From contig CAUJEM010000152.1 in the NCBI GenBank assembly GCA_963169915.1, forward strand, positions 1-36,210: a DNA stretch of 36,210 bases. Reading direction: 5' to 3'. The notes under the pieces were generated by a model. That model worked only from the letters and a program-made list of their open reading frames with translations. It searched no databases and was not told the DNA's origin. The translations under genes and the position numbers were made by a program. Numbering within the stretch: position 1 is the first letter of the stretch; the number at the start of each line of letters is the position of its first letter. The DNA is from Myxococcota bacterium. Lineage in GTDB: Bacteria; Myxococcota_A; Polyangia; Polyangiales; Polyangiaceae. Shown here one piece after another: positions 7,727 to 15,196 of this stretch.

Positions 7727-8233
7727 TCAGCGCTCGAGCGTGGCGAAGCCCGCCACGAAGCGCTCGAAGTCCTGCGACCCGACGCGCTCTCCGCCCGGCC
7801 TCGCCATGTACAGGAAGTCGTAGACGCAGCCGTCCTTCTTCAGCACCACCACGATGAACCCGAGCGGCACGCCGTCCAGGCTGGCCCTGAGCGACGAGCG
7901 CAAGGCCCCACGGCCATCGAGCACGAAGGGCGTCGCCGCCTCGAGCTGGCGCTCGGTGAACTGCAAGAAGAGGTGCTGCGTCAGCGCCTCGAGCGGGACG
8001 TCGTCGCCGTCCTTGCCGCAGCGGCCGCCCACCGCCACCGTGGCGTGCGCCGCGTCGTCCCGGAAGGCGAGCAGCGCCTGCTCGAGCTCGATGCGGCGCC
8101 AGCTCGGCGGGATGGGCCCCACCCGAAACGCGAGCTCGTCGTTCCGAAACACCCGCCCGTCGAAGCTGGCGCCGCCGCACGCCGAGAGCAGGCAGGCGCC
8201 TGCAAATAGGGGAAACCACCGGGCCCAGCTCAT
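7727..8233 (-). CDS. Putative lipoprotein upstream of mlaE
   Basis: A 168-aa protein. The ATG at 8233 gives a clean lipoprotein signal (FAGACLLSACGG, with Cys at about 19). A TTG five codons upstream is an unlikely alternative. The mature domain begins with GRVFRNDELAFRVGPIPPSW and reads as a compact alpha/beta domain similar in style to conserved myxobacterial or PsbP-like lipoproteins, but I cannot name the family. It is followed after 15 nt by mlaE, suggesting a periplasmic or outer-membrane role linked to lipid transport (inference). A TAGCTT element 13 nt upstream of the ATG, with CTGACC 18 bp further up, could be its promoter. Confidence 0.8.
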   Translation of the reverse strand: MSWARWFPLFAGACLLSACGGASFDGRVFRNDELAFRVGPIPPSWRRIELEQALLAFRDDAAHATVAVGGRCGKDGDDVPLEALTQHLFLQFTERQLEAATPFVLDGRGALRSSLRASLDGVPLGFIVVVLKKDGCVYDFLYMARPGGERVGSQDFERFVAGFATLER

Positions 8234-8330
8234 CGTCGCGGCGCCCAAGCTAGCACCGCCGCGCCGTCCGGGTCAGCCTCGGGACCCCACCCCGGCGCCC
8301 CGCCGCATCGCCATCACCCCGGACTGCGGC

Positions 8331-8336
8331 TAGCGT
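8331..8336 (+). promoter_or_regulatory. GCTA-type -10-like element before the rhomboid gene
   Basis: TAGCGT in the context GGCTAGCGT ends 8 nt before the ATG at 8345. If used as a -10 box the mRNA would begin at or next to the start codon. No clear -35 is visible. Confidence 0.3.
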
Positions 8337-8344
8337 CGGGCCCC

Positions 8345-9106
8345 ATGCTGCCGCTGCGCGATCACGTCCCCACGAGGTCCGTGACCGTGATCACCTACCT
8401 GCTCATCGCCGCGATGTTGCTGGCGTACCTGCTGCAATTCGCCATGGAGAGCGCCGGCGCCCCCTGGGTCACGCTCTGGTACGGCCTCGTCCCCGGCCGC
8501 TGGCTCGCCGACCCGCTCGGGGAGAGCTTCACCGTGCTCTCCAGCATGTTCATGCACGGTGACCTGGCGCACCTCGGCGGCAACCTGCTGTTTCTCTGGA
8601 TCTTCGGCGACAACATCGAGGACTGCCTCGGCAAGCGCCGCTTCCTGCTGCTCTACTTCCTGGGCGGCGTGGCCGCGGCCGCCGCGCAGATCATCATCGA
8701 CCCGACCAGCCGCCTGCCGATGGTGGGCGCCTCGGGCGCCATCTCCGCGGTGCTGGGCGCCTACCTGGTGCTCTTTCCGCGCGCCTCGGTCAGCGTCCTC
8801 AACCCCCTCTTGCCGCTCTGGCTCTTCTGGGGGCCGGTGCTGCGGCTGCCCGCGTGGATCGTCATCGGGAGCTGGTTTCTGTTCGACAACCTGCTCCAGG
8901 CCGTCGCGTCCCTCGGCCTCGCCCGCCAAGGGGGCGTCGCCTTCTGGGCCCACATCGGCGGCTTCCTGATGGGCCTGCTGCTCGTCAAGCCCCTGATGCT
9001 GGGCCGCTCACGCGCCGCCGCCGAGCGCTGGAGCGGCTGGCGCCCACCGCCGAGCCGAGCTCACGCCCCGCCGCCGCGCTGGCGTGACCCCTGGTCCGGC
9101 ACCTGA
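8345..9106 (+). CDS. Rhomboid-family intramembrane serine protease
   Basis: A 253-aa multi-spanning membrane protein. Rhomboid signatures are present in order: FMHGDLAHLGGN (H71, H76, N80), the nucleophile motif VGASGAISAVLGAY (S130) and the catalytic histidine in AHIGGFLMG (H203). Hydrophobic segments precede, link and follow these motifs, giving a six-helix-type core. A basic, Pro-rich tail of about 35 residues is cytoplasmic or disordered. Rhomboids cleave transmembrane segments of other membrane proteins, but the substrate cannot be deduced. There is no obvious Shine-Dalgarno, consistent with a very short leader. cysS follows after 27 nt with its own -10-like element. Confidence 0.93.
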   Translation: MLPLRDHVPTRSVTVITYLLIAAMLLAYLLQFAMESAGAPWVTLWYGLVPGRWLADPLGESFTVLSSMFMHGDLAHLGGNLLFLWIFGDNIEDCLGKRRFLLLYFLGGVAAAAAQIIIDPTSRLPMVGASGAISAVLGAYLVLFPRASVSVLNPLLPLWLFWGPVLRLPAWIVIGSWFLFDNLLQAVASLGLARQGGVAFWAHIGGFLMGLLLVKPLMLGRSRAAAERWSGWRPPPSRAHAPPPRWRDPWSGT

Positions 9107-9114
9107 GCCCCGCC

Positions 9115-9120
9115 TACACT
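9115..9120 (+). promoter_or_regulatory. -10-like element before cysS
   Basis: TACACT ends 13 nt before the cysS ATG (9134), which would give a 5' leader of only about 5-7 nt. The rhomboid stop is just upstream, so read-through transcription is also possible. Confidence 0.3.
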
Positions 9121-9133
9121 GCGCCCCTCGACG

Positions 9134-10669
9134 ATGACCCGGCTCCGCCTCTACGACACGCTCAGTCGCAGCATTCTTCCCTTGGTGCCGGCCCATCCCG
9201 AGGAGTTTCGGCTCTACTGCTGCGGGCCCACCGTCTACGACGTGCCCCACGTCGGCCACGTCCGCTCCGCCCTGCTGCCGGATCTGCTCGTGCGCCGGCT
9301 GAGGGCCCACGGGCTGACGGTGAAGTACGTGCGCAACCTCACGGACGTGGACGACAAGATCTTGGCGCGCGCCAAGCAGCGAGGGGAGACGCCCCCGGAG
9401 CTGTCGTCCAAGATGGCGCAGGTCTACCAAGACACCTTGCGCCAGCTCAACCTCCTCACCCCAGAGGTGGAGCCCAAGGTCAGCGAGCACATCCCCCAGG
9501 TCATCGCGCTCATCGAGCGGCTGCTCGCCGAGGAGGCCGCCTACGTGCAGCCGATGCCCGGCGGGACCACGGACGTCTATTTCGCCGTGCGGAGCTTCGC
9601 CGGCTACGGCAAGCTCTCGCGCCGCAGGCTCGACGAGCTGCGCGCCGGCGCGCGCGTGGAGAAGGACGACACCAAGCGTGACCCCCTGGATTTCGCGCTG
9701 TGGAAGGGCGCGCCCGAGGGCGAGTGGGGCTGGCAGAGTCCGTGGGGCTGGGGTCGCCCCGGCTGGCACATCGAGTGCAGCGCCATGTCGCACGCGCACC
9801 TCGGGCACGGCTTCGATCTCCACACCGGCGGGATGGATCTCATCTTTCCGCACCACGAGAACGAGATCGCCCAGAGCGAGGGCGCCTTCGGCGGCACCTT
9901 CGTCCAGCGCTGGGCCCACAACGGCTTCGTGAACGTGGACGCCGAGAAGATGAGCAAATCCCTCGGCAACTTCGTCACCGCCGCGGACGTGCTCGCCCGC
10001 AACGACGCGGAGGGCTTCCGCTGGTTCTTGCTCACGGTCCACTACCGTGGGCCGCTGCAGTTCGACACCGAGACGCTGCCGGACGGGCGCGTGATCTTCC
10101 CCGGCGTGTGCGAGGCCGAGCGACGCACGGACTACCTCTACGCCGCGCTCGAGCGGCTCACCGCCCTGGCGGAGAGCGCCGGCGACGCGCCTGGCCGCAC
10201 CGCCCCGGAGCTCGCCGCCCTCGAGGACCAGCGCGCGCAGGCCGAGCGGGCCGCGGAGGCCGCCCTCGACGACGATCTGAACACCCCCGTGGCGCTCGCC
10301 GCGCTCGGGGAGCTGGCCCGCCTCGGCAACGAGCTCTGCGACTGGGCGGACAAGCGGCGCCGCCAGCCCGAGCTGCTGGGCGCCGCGCGGCCGCTCGCGC
10401 AGGCGCTGCTCGGCTCGCTCACCCGGGTGGGCGGCTGGCTCGGCCTGGGACACACCCCCGCGCCGACCTACCGCGCGCGCACGCGGGCGCGCCGGCTCGC
10501 CGTGCGCCAGCTCGCGGAGGCCGACGTGGAGGCGCGGCTCGCGGCGCGCGCCCAGGCCCGCGCCGCCAAGGACTTCCAGCGCTCGGACGCGCTGCGCGAC
10601 GAGCTGGCGGCGCTCGGCGTCGTGGTGAAGGACACGCCCGAGGGGCAGCGCTGGGCGCTCGAGGTCTGA
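9134..10669 (+). CDS. cysS: Cysteine-tRNA ligase
   Basis: A 511-aa class I aminoacyl-tRNA synthetase that charges tRNA-Cys. Key features are LYCCGPTVYD (28-36, with zinc ligand C30), the HIGH-type HVGH (39-42), RNLTDVDDKI, GWHIECSAMS with a second zinc Cys, DLHTGGMDLIFPHHENE (zinc His region) and KMSKSLGN (from residue 272). The C-terminal half contains the DALR-like helical domain, with the usual LDDDLNTPVALAAL and FQRSDALRDELAALGV near the end. It is full-length for the family. The end of the gene forms a perfect 7-bp inverted repeat centred on the TGA stop. Confidence 0.97.
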   Translation: MTRLRLYDTLSRSILPLVPAHPEEFRLYCCGPTVYDVPHVGHVRSALLPDLLVRRLRAHGLTVKYVRNLTDVDDKILARAKQRGETPPELSSKMAQVYQDTLRQLNLLTPEVEPKVSEHIPQVIALIERLLAEEAAYVQPMPGGTTDVYFAVRSFAGYGKLSRRRLDELRAGARVEKDDTKRDPLDFALWKGAPEGEWGWQSPWGWGRPGWHIECSAMSHAHLGHGFDLHTGGMDLIFPHHENEIAQSEGAFGGTFVQRWAHNGFVNVDAEKMSKSLGNFVTAADVLARNDAEGFRWFLLTVHYRGPLQFDTETLPDGRVIFPGVCEAERRTDYLYAALERLTALAESAGDAPGRTAPELAALEDQRAQAERAAEAALDDDLNTPVALAALGELARLGNELCDWADKRRRQPELLGAARPLAQALLGSLTRVGGWLGLGHTPAPTYRARTRARRLAVRQLAEADVEARLAARAQARAAKDFQRSDALRDELAALGVVVKDTPEGQRWALEV

Positions 10670-10690
10670 GACCTCGGCGCGCGACGCGCC
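10660..10690. terminator. Hairpins between convergent cysS and phosphoesterase genes
   Basis: CGAGGTC-TGA-GACCTCG (10660-10676) is a 7-bp stem whose loop is the cysS stop codon. It is followed by GGCGCG-CGA-CGCGCC (10676-10690). There is no T-run on either strand, so if these act as terminators they would be weak or factor-dependent. Confidence 0.3.
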
Positions 10691-10715
10691 CCACCGGCGG
10701 CGGCGGCGCCGCGCG

Positions 10716-11450
10716 CTACACGCCGATGAACAGGCGGTGGGCGAAGTTGCGCTCGAGCCGCACGCGCAGCACCTTCTCCGCGGCCGTCTCGATGTCGTAC
10801 TCCACGCGCTTGAACTCGAAGCGGCGCGTCTCCGTGTCGAAGACGGTGTAGCTGGCGCGGTTGTCGTAGTCCCGCGGCTGGCCCACCGAGCCCACGCTGC
10901 AGATGTACTTCCGATCCGGACGCAGCTCGAAGTCGATGGGGGGCAGCTCCTCCACGCTGGAGGGGCTGAGGGCGAAGACCTTGCAGAGGTGGGAGTGCCC
11001 GATGAGCGTGATGTGGCCGAGCTGGTCGTAGAGCGGCAGGCACTCTCTCGCCTGCTCTGGCGCGAAGATGTACTCGAACTCCTCCAGCCGCACCGGCGAG
11101 CCGTGGCAGAGGTGCAAGGTGTCGTCCACCTTCACCTGATAGGGCAGGCCATGGAGCCACTCCATGTTCTCTTTCGACAGCAGCTTGGCGTGGACGTCCA
11201 GCGCGTGCCGCGCCGCCTCGTAGTAGTACGAGTAGTCCATGCGCCCAGCCACGGCGGCGTCGTGGTTGCCGAGCACGGTGGCCTTGCAGAGCCCCCGGAT
11301 GAGGTCCGCGCACTCGTTCGGCGAACCGCCGTAGCCGACGGTGTCCCCGAGGCAATAATAGGCGTCGATCCGTTCGGACTGGTACGCCTCCAGCACGGCG
11401 CTGAGCGCCTCGTAGTTGGCGTGGATGTCACTGAGGATACCGAAGCGCAT
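10716..11450 (-). CDS. Metallophosphoesterase (YfcE/MJ0936-like phosphodiesterase)
   Basis: A 244-aa cytoplasmic calcineurin-like phosphoesterase. All metal-binding motifs are present: ILSDIHAN (D8, H10), CLGDTVGYG (D36), LGNHD (N62, H63), LCHGSP and LIGHSH. SVGSVGQPRD near the C-terminal half is typical of this subfamily. The ATG at 11450 was chosen because the first motif then lies at residues 5-12. A TTG 24 bases upstream is possible. Such enzymes hydrolyse phosphodiesters or phosphomonoesters in vitro, and the physiological substrate is unknown. It is a single gene, convergent with cysS and divergent from the His-Asp repeat gene. Confidence 0.9.
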   Translation of the reverse strand: MRFGILSDIHANYEALSAVLEAYQSERIDAYYCLGDTVGYGGSPNECADLIRGLCKATVLGNHDAAVAGRMDYSYYYEAARHALDVHAKLLSKENMEWLHGLPYQVKVDDTLHLCHGSPVRLEEFEYIFAPEQARECLPLYDQLGHITLIGHSHLCKVFALSPSSVEELPPIDFELRPDRKYICSVGSVGQPRDYDNRASYTVFDTETRRFEFKRVEYDIETAAEKVLRVRLERNFAHRLFIGV

Positions 11451-11542
11451 CGGGGCTTCGGACCCTATCACCAAGTCCGGGGTCCCGGCGACCCGTCCAG
11501 AGACTTCGGTCCCCCAGGGCCGCCCGGTGCTAAGGAAGGGTC

Positions 11543-12211
11543 GTGCACCGCTGCTCTCATGACCACGACCATGACCACGACCATGACCACGAGCCCCTGG
11601 CGGGCGGGGAGCTGACCGGGCCCGAGCCCTACCTGGACCTCCCGCCCCCGCCGCCGGAGATCGCGGAGCTGGTCACGGCGGCCTTTCAGTACGTCACCAG
11701 CGCCGTCGGGGTCCCGCCGGATTTCACCCTGGAGACGCTCCCGCTCGTGGATCACTACCTGGCGCAGGCGCGCGCCGGCCTGCGCGAGCGCCCCAGCCTC
11801 GAGCCGCTCGTGACGCGGGCGCTCGGTGCCTACTTCGGAGAGGTGGTGCGGCGCTACGTCCGCTCGTTCTGGTGGCTGCCCAGCGCGGACGCCGGGGAGT
11901 GGCGCCTCTGCGGGAGCGAGGTCTTCCTCGCCTTCAACCCCCTCGGGGTGGTGGCCGAGGCGCTCGCGCGCAGCGCCGAGCACGACGGGCCGAGCGCCGA
12001 GCTGCGCCTCGATCCCAGCGAGCGCGAGGCCGTCCAGGCGCGCCTCGCCAGCACCTCCCCGGTCAGCGAAGAGGAGTACTGGCTGCTCAGCACGCGCCTG
12101 GAGATGCTCCAGATCGTCGCCGACCAGCTCCGGACCGAGCAGCACGCCGCGGGGACCGCCGACGTGAGCTTCGACGCCACCGACTACGGCGCCCCCGCCG
12201 AGGCCGACTGA
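11543..12211 (+). CDS. Hypothetical protein with N-terminal His-Asp repeat
   Basis: A 222-aa protein starting at GTG 11543 behind AAGGAAGG. Residues 6-16 are alternating His and Asp, encoded by three 12-bp tandem units. Such tails typically bind Ni, Zn or Co ions. The rest is predicted soluble and mostly helical: VTAAFQYVTSAVGVPPDFTL, LVDHYLAQARAGL, LVTRALGAYFGEVVRRYV and EEYWLLSTRLEMLQIVADQL. The ALGAYFGEVVRR block resembles DUF-type conserved proteins of unknown role. No signal peptide is present. Metal storage or a metal chaperone function is a guess. The stop lies two bases from that of the convergent lipoprotein gene. Confidence 0.75.
   Translation: MHRCSHDHDHDHDHDHEPLAGGELTGPEPYLDLPPPPPEIAELVTAAFQYVTSAVGVPPDFTLETLPLVDHYLAQARAGLRERPSLEPLVTRALGAYFGEVVRRYVRSFWWLPSADAGEWRLCGSEVFLAFNPLGVVAEALARSAEHDGPSAELRLDPSEREAVQARLASTSPVSEEEYWLLSTRLEMLQIVADQLRTEQHAAGTADVSFDATDYGAPAEAD
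11558..11593 (+). repeat. 12-bp tandem repeat encoding His-Asp tract
   Basis: Three copies of CATGACCACGAC (11558-11569, 11570-11581, and 11582-11593 with the last base changed). The repeat is in frame and could vary in copy number by slippage without frameshift. Confidence 0.85.
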
Positions 12212-12213
12212 GC

Positions 12214-13554
12214 TCAGGGGCCGCCGTCGCGGCCAGCGCTCCACGTCGCCCGGGCGGGCACGTCCACCGGAGCCGCCGGGGGAGACTCCCCTCCCAGGAA
12301 GTCCCGCCACCCGGCGACGTAGCGCCCCGGCCGCAGCTCCGGGAGCGTGAGCTCCGAGAACGGCGGCAGCCAGGCGATGGGCAGCCCGTCGAGCACGACG
12401 TAGCGCGCCAGCTCGCCGTCGTTGACCACGAGCAGCCCGGCCTTCGGGGCGCCCGGAGCCGCGGGCTCGTCCGCGCGAGCCGCGCGCGCCCGCAGCAGCC
12501 CCAGCTCCGCTGCGCTCAGCAGCGCCCGCGGCGGGTGAGGGGGAAGCTCGTCCATGGTCTGCGCGGCGTCCGCGGGCGGCGCCGCGAAGGCGCCGATGCT
12601 CAGATCGCTCCGGCGCGTCAGCTCGCTCACCGAGAACACGAGCTGCCCTCCCTCCGCCCAGGTGTACTCCGCGTAGAGCGGCACCCACTCGTACTCACAC
12701 ACCGAGCTCGACGGGCCGAGGCCCGCGAGCTCGAGCAGCAGGCGACACAAGGACTCCGGCCCCAGCCCGGAGCCCGCGACCCTCGCCAGCTCGAGCGTCA
12801 GCCGCCCGAGCGCCGTCTCGAGCGCCACGCGCCGCGTGGTGAGCCCGAGGCGGTGCCCGTCGGGCTGCGGCTCCGCGACGCCGCTCGACAGCGGGCCGAC
12901 GTCCGCCCGACCCTCGAGCAGCAGCGCCCGTAGCGTCCCCGGCTCGAGCACGCGAAAGCGCTTGGCGTCGGGCCAGAGCAGCGCGTGCCCGTAGAGCTCG
13001 TGACGCGCGCGTAGCTCCACGCCGGCGGGCCAGGGGAAGCCGTCACTCCTGAGCAGCAGCTTGAGCCGCCCGAGGGGTAGGCTCTTGATGTCGAGCTCCA
13101 GCGCGCTCTTCTGTGTCAGCGCGCGCCAGCGCTCCCGCCCGAGCTCGGCGGGCGCCTCCCCCGGGACGCCCGGCCACTGCAGCCTCGCCCTCAGCTCCAA
13201 GCCGACCTGCTCGCGGAGCGGCAGCTCCCGGCTCGCGGCTCCGGCCTCTCGCAGGGAGGCCAGCGGATCTGCCGGGGACGGGCGCGAGGCGAGCCACACC
13301 TTCGGGCCGAGCGGCGCGCCCGCGTCGTCCATCAACGCGCGCAGCGGGGTGTCCACACCGCGCGCGGCGGACCCGAAGGGGCTCGGCAGCGGCGCCGACC
13401 CCGTGGCCGAGGCAGCGGGAGAGCTCAGGGGCGCCGGCAGCAGGCTGGCGTTGGGGCTGGCCCGCGCCGCCGAGCCCAGCGGCTCTCCCGGAGCGGCCTC
13501 TCCAGGGGCACGGCACCCGAGCAGGGCGAGCGCGACCACCGCCCACCCCCTCAC
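12214..13554 (-). CDS. Putative lipoprotein, last gene of the pyr operon
   Basis: A 446-aa protein starting at GTG 13554, which overlaps the HAD-gene stop in GTGA (13554-13551). The N-terminus MRGWAVVALALLGC is a short lipoprotein signal with Cys at 14. A Pro/Ala/Ser-rich linker (15-80) precedes a globular part with two Cys (LCRLL and VCEYEW) and a C-terminal beta-rich segment (PELRPGRYVAGWRDFLGG) that resembles PEGA-like surface domains in style. I do not recognise the family. It is coupled to the upstream enzyme genes by position, yet its product is likely periplasmic, so co-transcription may be fortuitous. Confidence 0.75.
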   Translation of the reverse strand: MRGWAVVALALLGCRAPGEAAPGEPLGSAARASPNASLLPAPLSSPAASATGSAPLPSPFGSAARGVDTPLRALMDDAGAPLGPKVWLASRPSPADPLASLREAGAASRELPLREQVGLELRARLQWPGVPGEAPAELGRERWRALTQKSALELDIKSLPLGRLKLLLRSDGFPWPAGVELRARHELYGHALLWPDAKRFRVLEPGTLRALLLEGRADVGPLSSGVAEPQPDGHRLGLTTRRVALETALGRLTLELARVAGSGLGPESLCRLLLELAGLGPSSSVCEYEWVPLYAEYTWAEGGQLVFSVSELTRRSDLSIGAFAAPPADAAQTMDELPPHPPRALLSAAELGLLRARAARADEPAAPGAPKAGLLVVNDGELARYVVLDGLPIAWLPPFSELTLPELRPGRYVAGWRDFLGGESPPAAPVDVPARATWSAGRDGGP

Positions 13555-14288
13555 GCCGACTCCAGCCGATAGTCGCGCAGCGTCTGCACCTGCGGCAGCA
13601 GCGGCGGCGCGCCCCGAGAGTGCAGCGTCTGCAGGAAGAAGACCTGCGCCTCCGGGGCCAGCTCCACGAACAGGTTGCAGTTGCCGGGCTCGTTCTCGAA
13701 GGCGGCGACCACCCGGGAGGCGCGCGTCAGCGCTGGCAAGGCCTCACGCTTGAACGCGGCGTCCGACTGCGAGACGTGCGGCTTGAGCACCAGCTCCGTC
13801 CCCGGCAGCCCGATGGGGAAGCCATGGTCGCGCAGCGACGCGAAGGTGCCGAGCGCCATGTTGGGCAGGTCCCGCCCCGTGAAGTAGCTGAGCGCGGCGC
13901 CCGCCTCCCAGCAGGCCCGCGCGAAGGCCACGGCGCCAGGCAGGGGCTGATCGTGGTGCAGGGTCTGATCGTAAAAGAAGCGCTCTTGCCAGTGGCGCCG
14001 CGCCGCCGCGAGCAGCCGCTCGTCCTCGAGGCCGAGCTGCGCGAAGGTGTCCGCCATGTCGTAGCGGATCTGCTCCACGCCGAGCTGGCGGAGCTTCGCC
14101 GCGGCCGCCTCCGGCCACAGCGCGATGAGCTCGCGCAAGATGGCCGCGGTGCGCGGGCGGTTGTCGAGCAGGGTGCCGTCGAGGTCGAAGACGACCCGCG
14201 GCCGAGGCTCCCCGGGCTGGTGCCGGCAGCGCTCCACCACCCGCCGCAGCGCCGCCGCCTGCTCGCGCGCGCTCAGGGGCGTGGTCAA
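13551..14288 (-). CDS. HAD-family hydrolase
   Basis: A 245-aa haloacid dehalogenase-type phosphatase. The TTG start at 14288 overlaps the pyrD stop in TTGA (14288-14285). No better start exists without extending into pyrD. Motif I is VVFDLDGTLLDN (D35 nucleophile, D37 acid/base), motif II is in LSYFTGRD, and a Lys before the last acidic motif is probably ELVLKPH. NEPGNCNLF resembles the loop seen in HAD proteins of this subtype. A helical cap (about 50-125) lies between motifs I and II. The substrate is unknown. Its placement directly after pyrKD suggests a phosphorylated nucleotide-pathway compound, which is only inference. Confidence 0.85.
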   Translation of the reverse strand: MTTPLSAREQAAALRRVVERCRHQPGEPRPRVVFDLDGTLLDNRPRTAAILRELIALWPEAAAAKLRQLGVEQIRYDMADTFAQLGLEDERLLAAARRHWQERFFYDQTLHHDQPLPGAVAFARACWEAGAALSYFTGRDLPNMALGTFASLRDHGFPIGLPGTELVLKPHVSQSDAAFKREALPALTRASRVVAAFENEPGNCNLFVELAPEAQVFFLQTLHSRGAPPLLPQVQTLRDYRLESA

Positions 14289-15196
14289 GGCGAGCGCACC
14301 CCCCCGATGAGCTCCCTCACGCTCACCCCCTGCGCCTCGCAGTACCTCGCGAGCCCCTCCACCACCTTCTTGGCCGCCAGCGGATCGACGAAGCTCGCCG
14401 TCCCCACCTGCACGGCCGAGGCCCCCGCCAGCAAGAACTCCAGCGCGTCGCGCGCCGTCCCGATGCCGCCGATGGCCACCACGGGGATCTTCACGGCGCT
14501 CACCAGATCCCACACGATGCGCAGGGCCACCGGCCGCAGCGCCGGACCGCTGAAGCCCCCGGTGCGGTTGGCGAGCCGCACGCTGCGCGTCTCCGGATCG
14601 ATGGCCATGCCGCGGATCGTGTTGATGGCGGTGAGCGCGTCCGCCCCGGCGTCCTCGCAAGCGCGCGCGACGGCCGCCAGGTCGCCCGCCTCGGGGCTCA
14701 TCTTGACCCATACCGGGCGGCGCGTGGCCCGACGCACGGCCGCCGTGACCTGCGCGGCGAGCTTCGGATCTCGACCGAATTCGATGCCGCCGTGCGTGAC
14801 GTTCGGGCATGACACGTTCAGCTCGACGGCGTGGACGCCAGCCTCGGCCTCCAGCCGCTCCGTGATGGCGACGAAGCCCTCCACGCTGGAGGCGAAGATG
14901 TTGGCGATGACGGTGACGCCCCGCGCGCGCAGCACGGGCAGCTTGTCCACGCAGAAGCGCTCGACGCCCACGTTGGCGAGCCCGATGGCGTTGAGCATGC
15001 CCGACGGGGTCTCGCAGACGCGCACCGGGGGGTTGCCGAGCCGAGGCTCCAGGCTGAGGCCCTTGGTGCAGATCCCGCCCAGCTCCGCCACGTCGAAGAA
15101 GTCGTCGTACTCGAGCCCGTAGCCGAAGGTCCCCGAGGCGGTGAGCACCGGGTTCTTCAGCGCCAGCCCGCCGACCTCCACGCCGAGGGCGCTCAC
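14285..15196 (-). CDS. pyrD: Dihydroorotate dehydrogenase, class 1B catalytic subunit
   Basis: A 303-aa FMN enzyme that oxidises dihydroorotate to orotate in pyrimidine synthesis, using NAD through the PyrK subunit. Seen: NPVLTASGTFGYG (15-27), ICTKGLSLEPRLGN (42-55, with K45), NAIGLANVG, ELNVSCPNV (catalytic C130), INTIRGM, TGGFSGPALRPVAL, and GIGGIGTARDALEFL-type FMN phosphate loops near the C-terminus. The cysteine base marks class 1. Adjacency to pyrK marks 1B. The GTG start at 15196 overlaps the pyrK stop in GTGA, so stoichiometric coupling of the two subunits is likely. Confidence 0.96.
   Translation of the reverse strand: MSALGVEVGGLALKNPVLTASGTFGYGLEYDDFFDVAELGGICTKGLSLEPRLGNPPVRVCETPSGMLNAIGLANVGVERFCVDKLPVLRARGVTVIANIFASSVEGFVAITERLEAEAGVHAVELNVSCPNVTHGGIEFGRDPKLAAQVTAAVRRATRRPVWVKMSPEAGDLAAVARACEDAGADALTAINTIRGMAIDPETRSVRLANRTGGFSGPALRPVALRIVWDLVSAVKIPVVAIGGIGTARDALEFLLAGASAVQVGTASFVDPLAAKKVVEGLARYCEAQGVSVRELIGGVRSP

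Noticed and set aside
9008..10453. Minus-strand open frame opposite cysS
   Set aside because: cysS is unambiguous (HVGH and KMSKS). The antisense frame has no motif.
13113..15122. Plus-strand open frame (669 codons) opposite pyrD and the HAD gene
   Set aside because: Shadow of two clearly recognisable enzymes on the minus strand.
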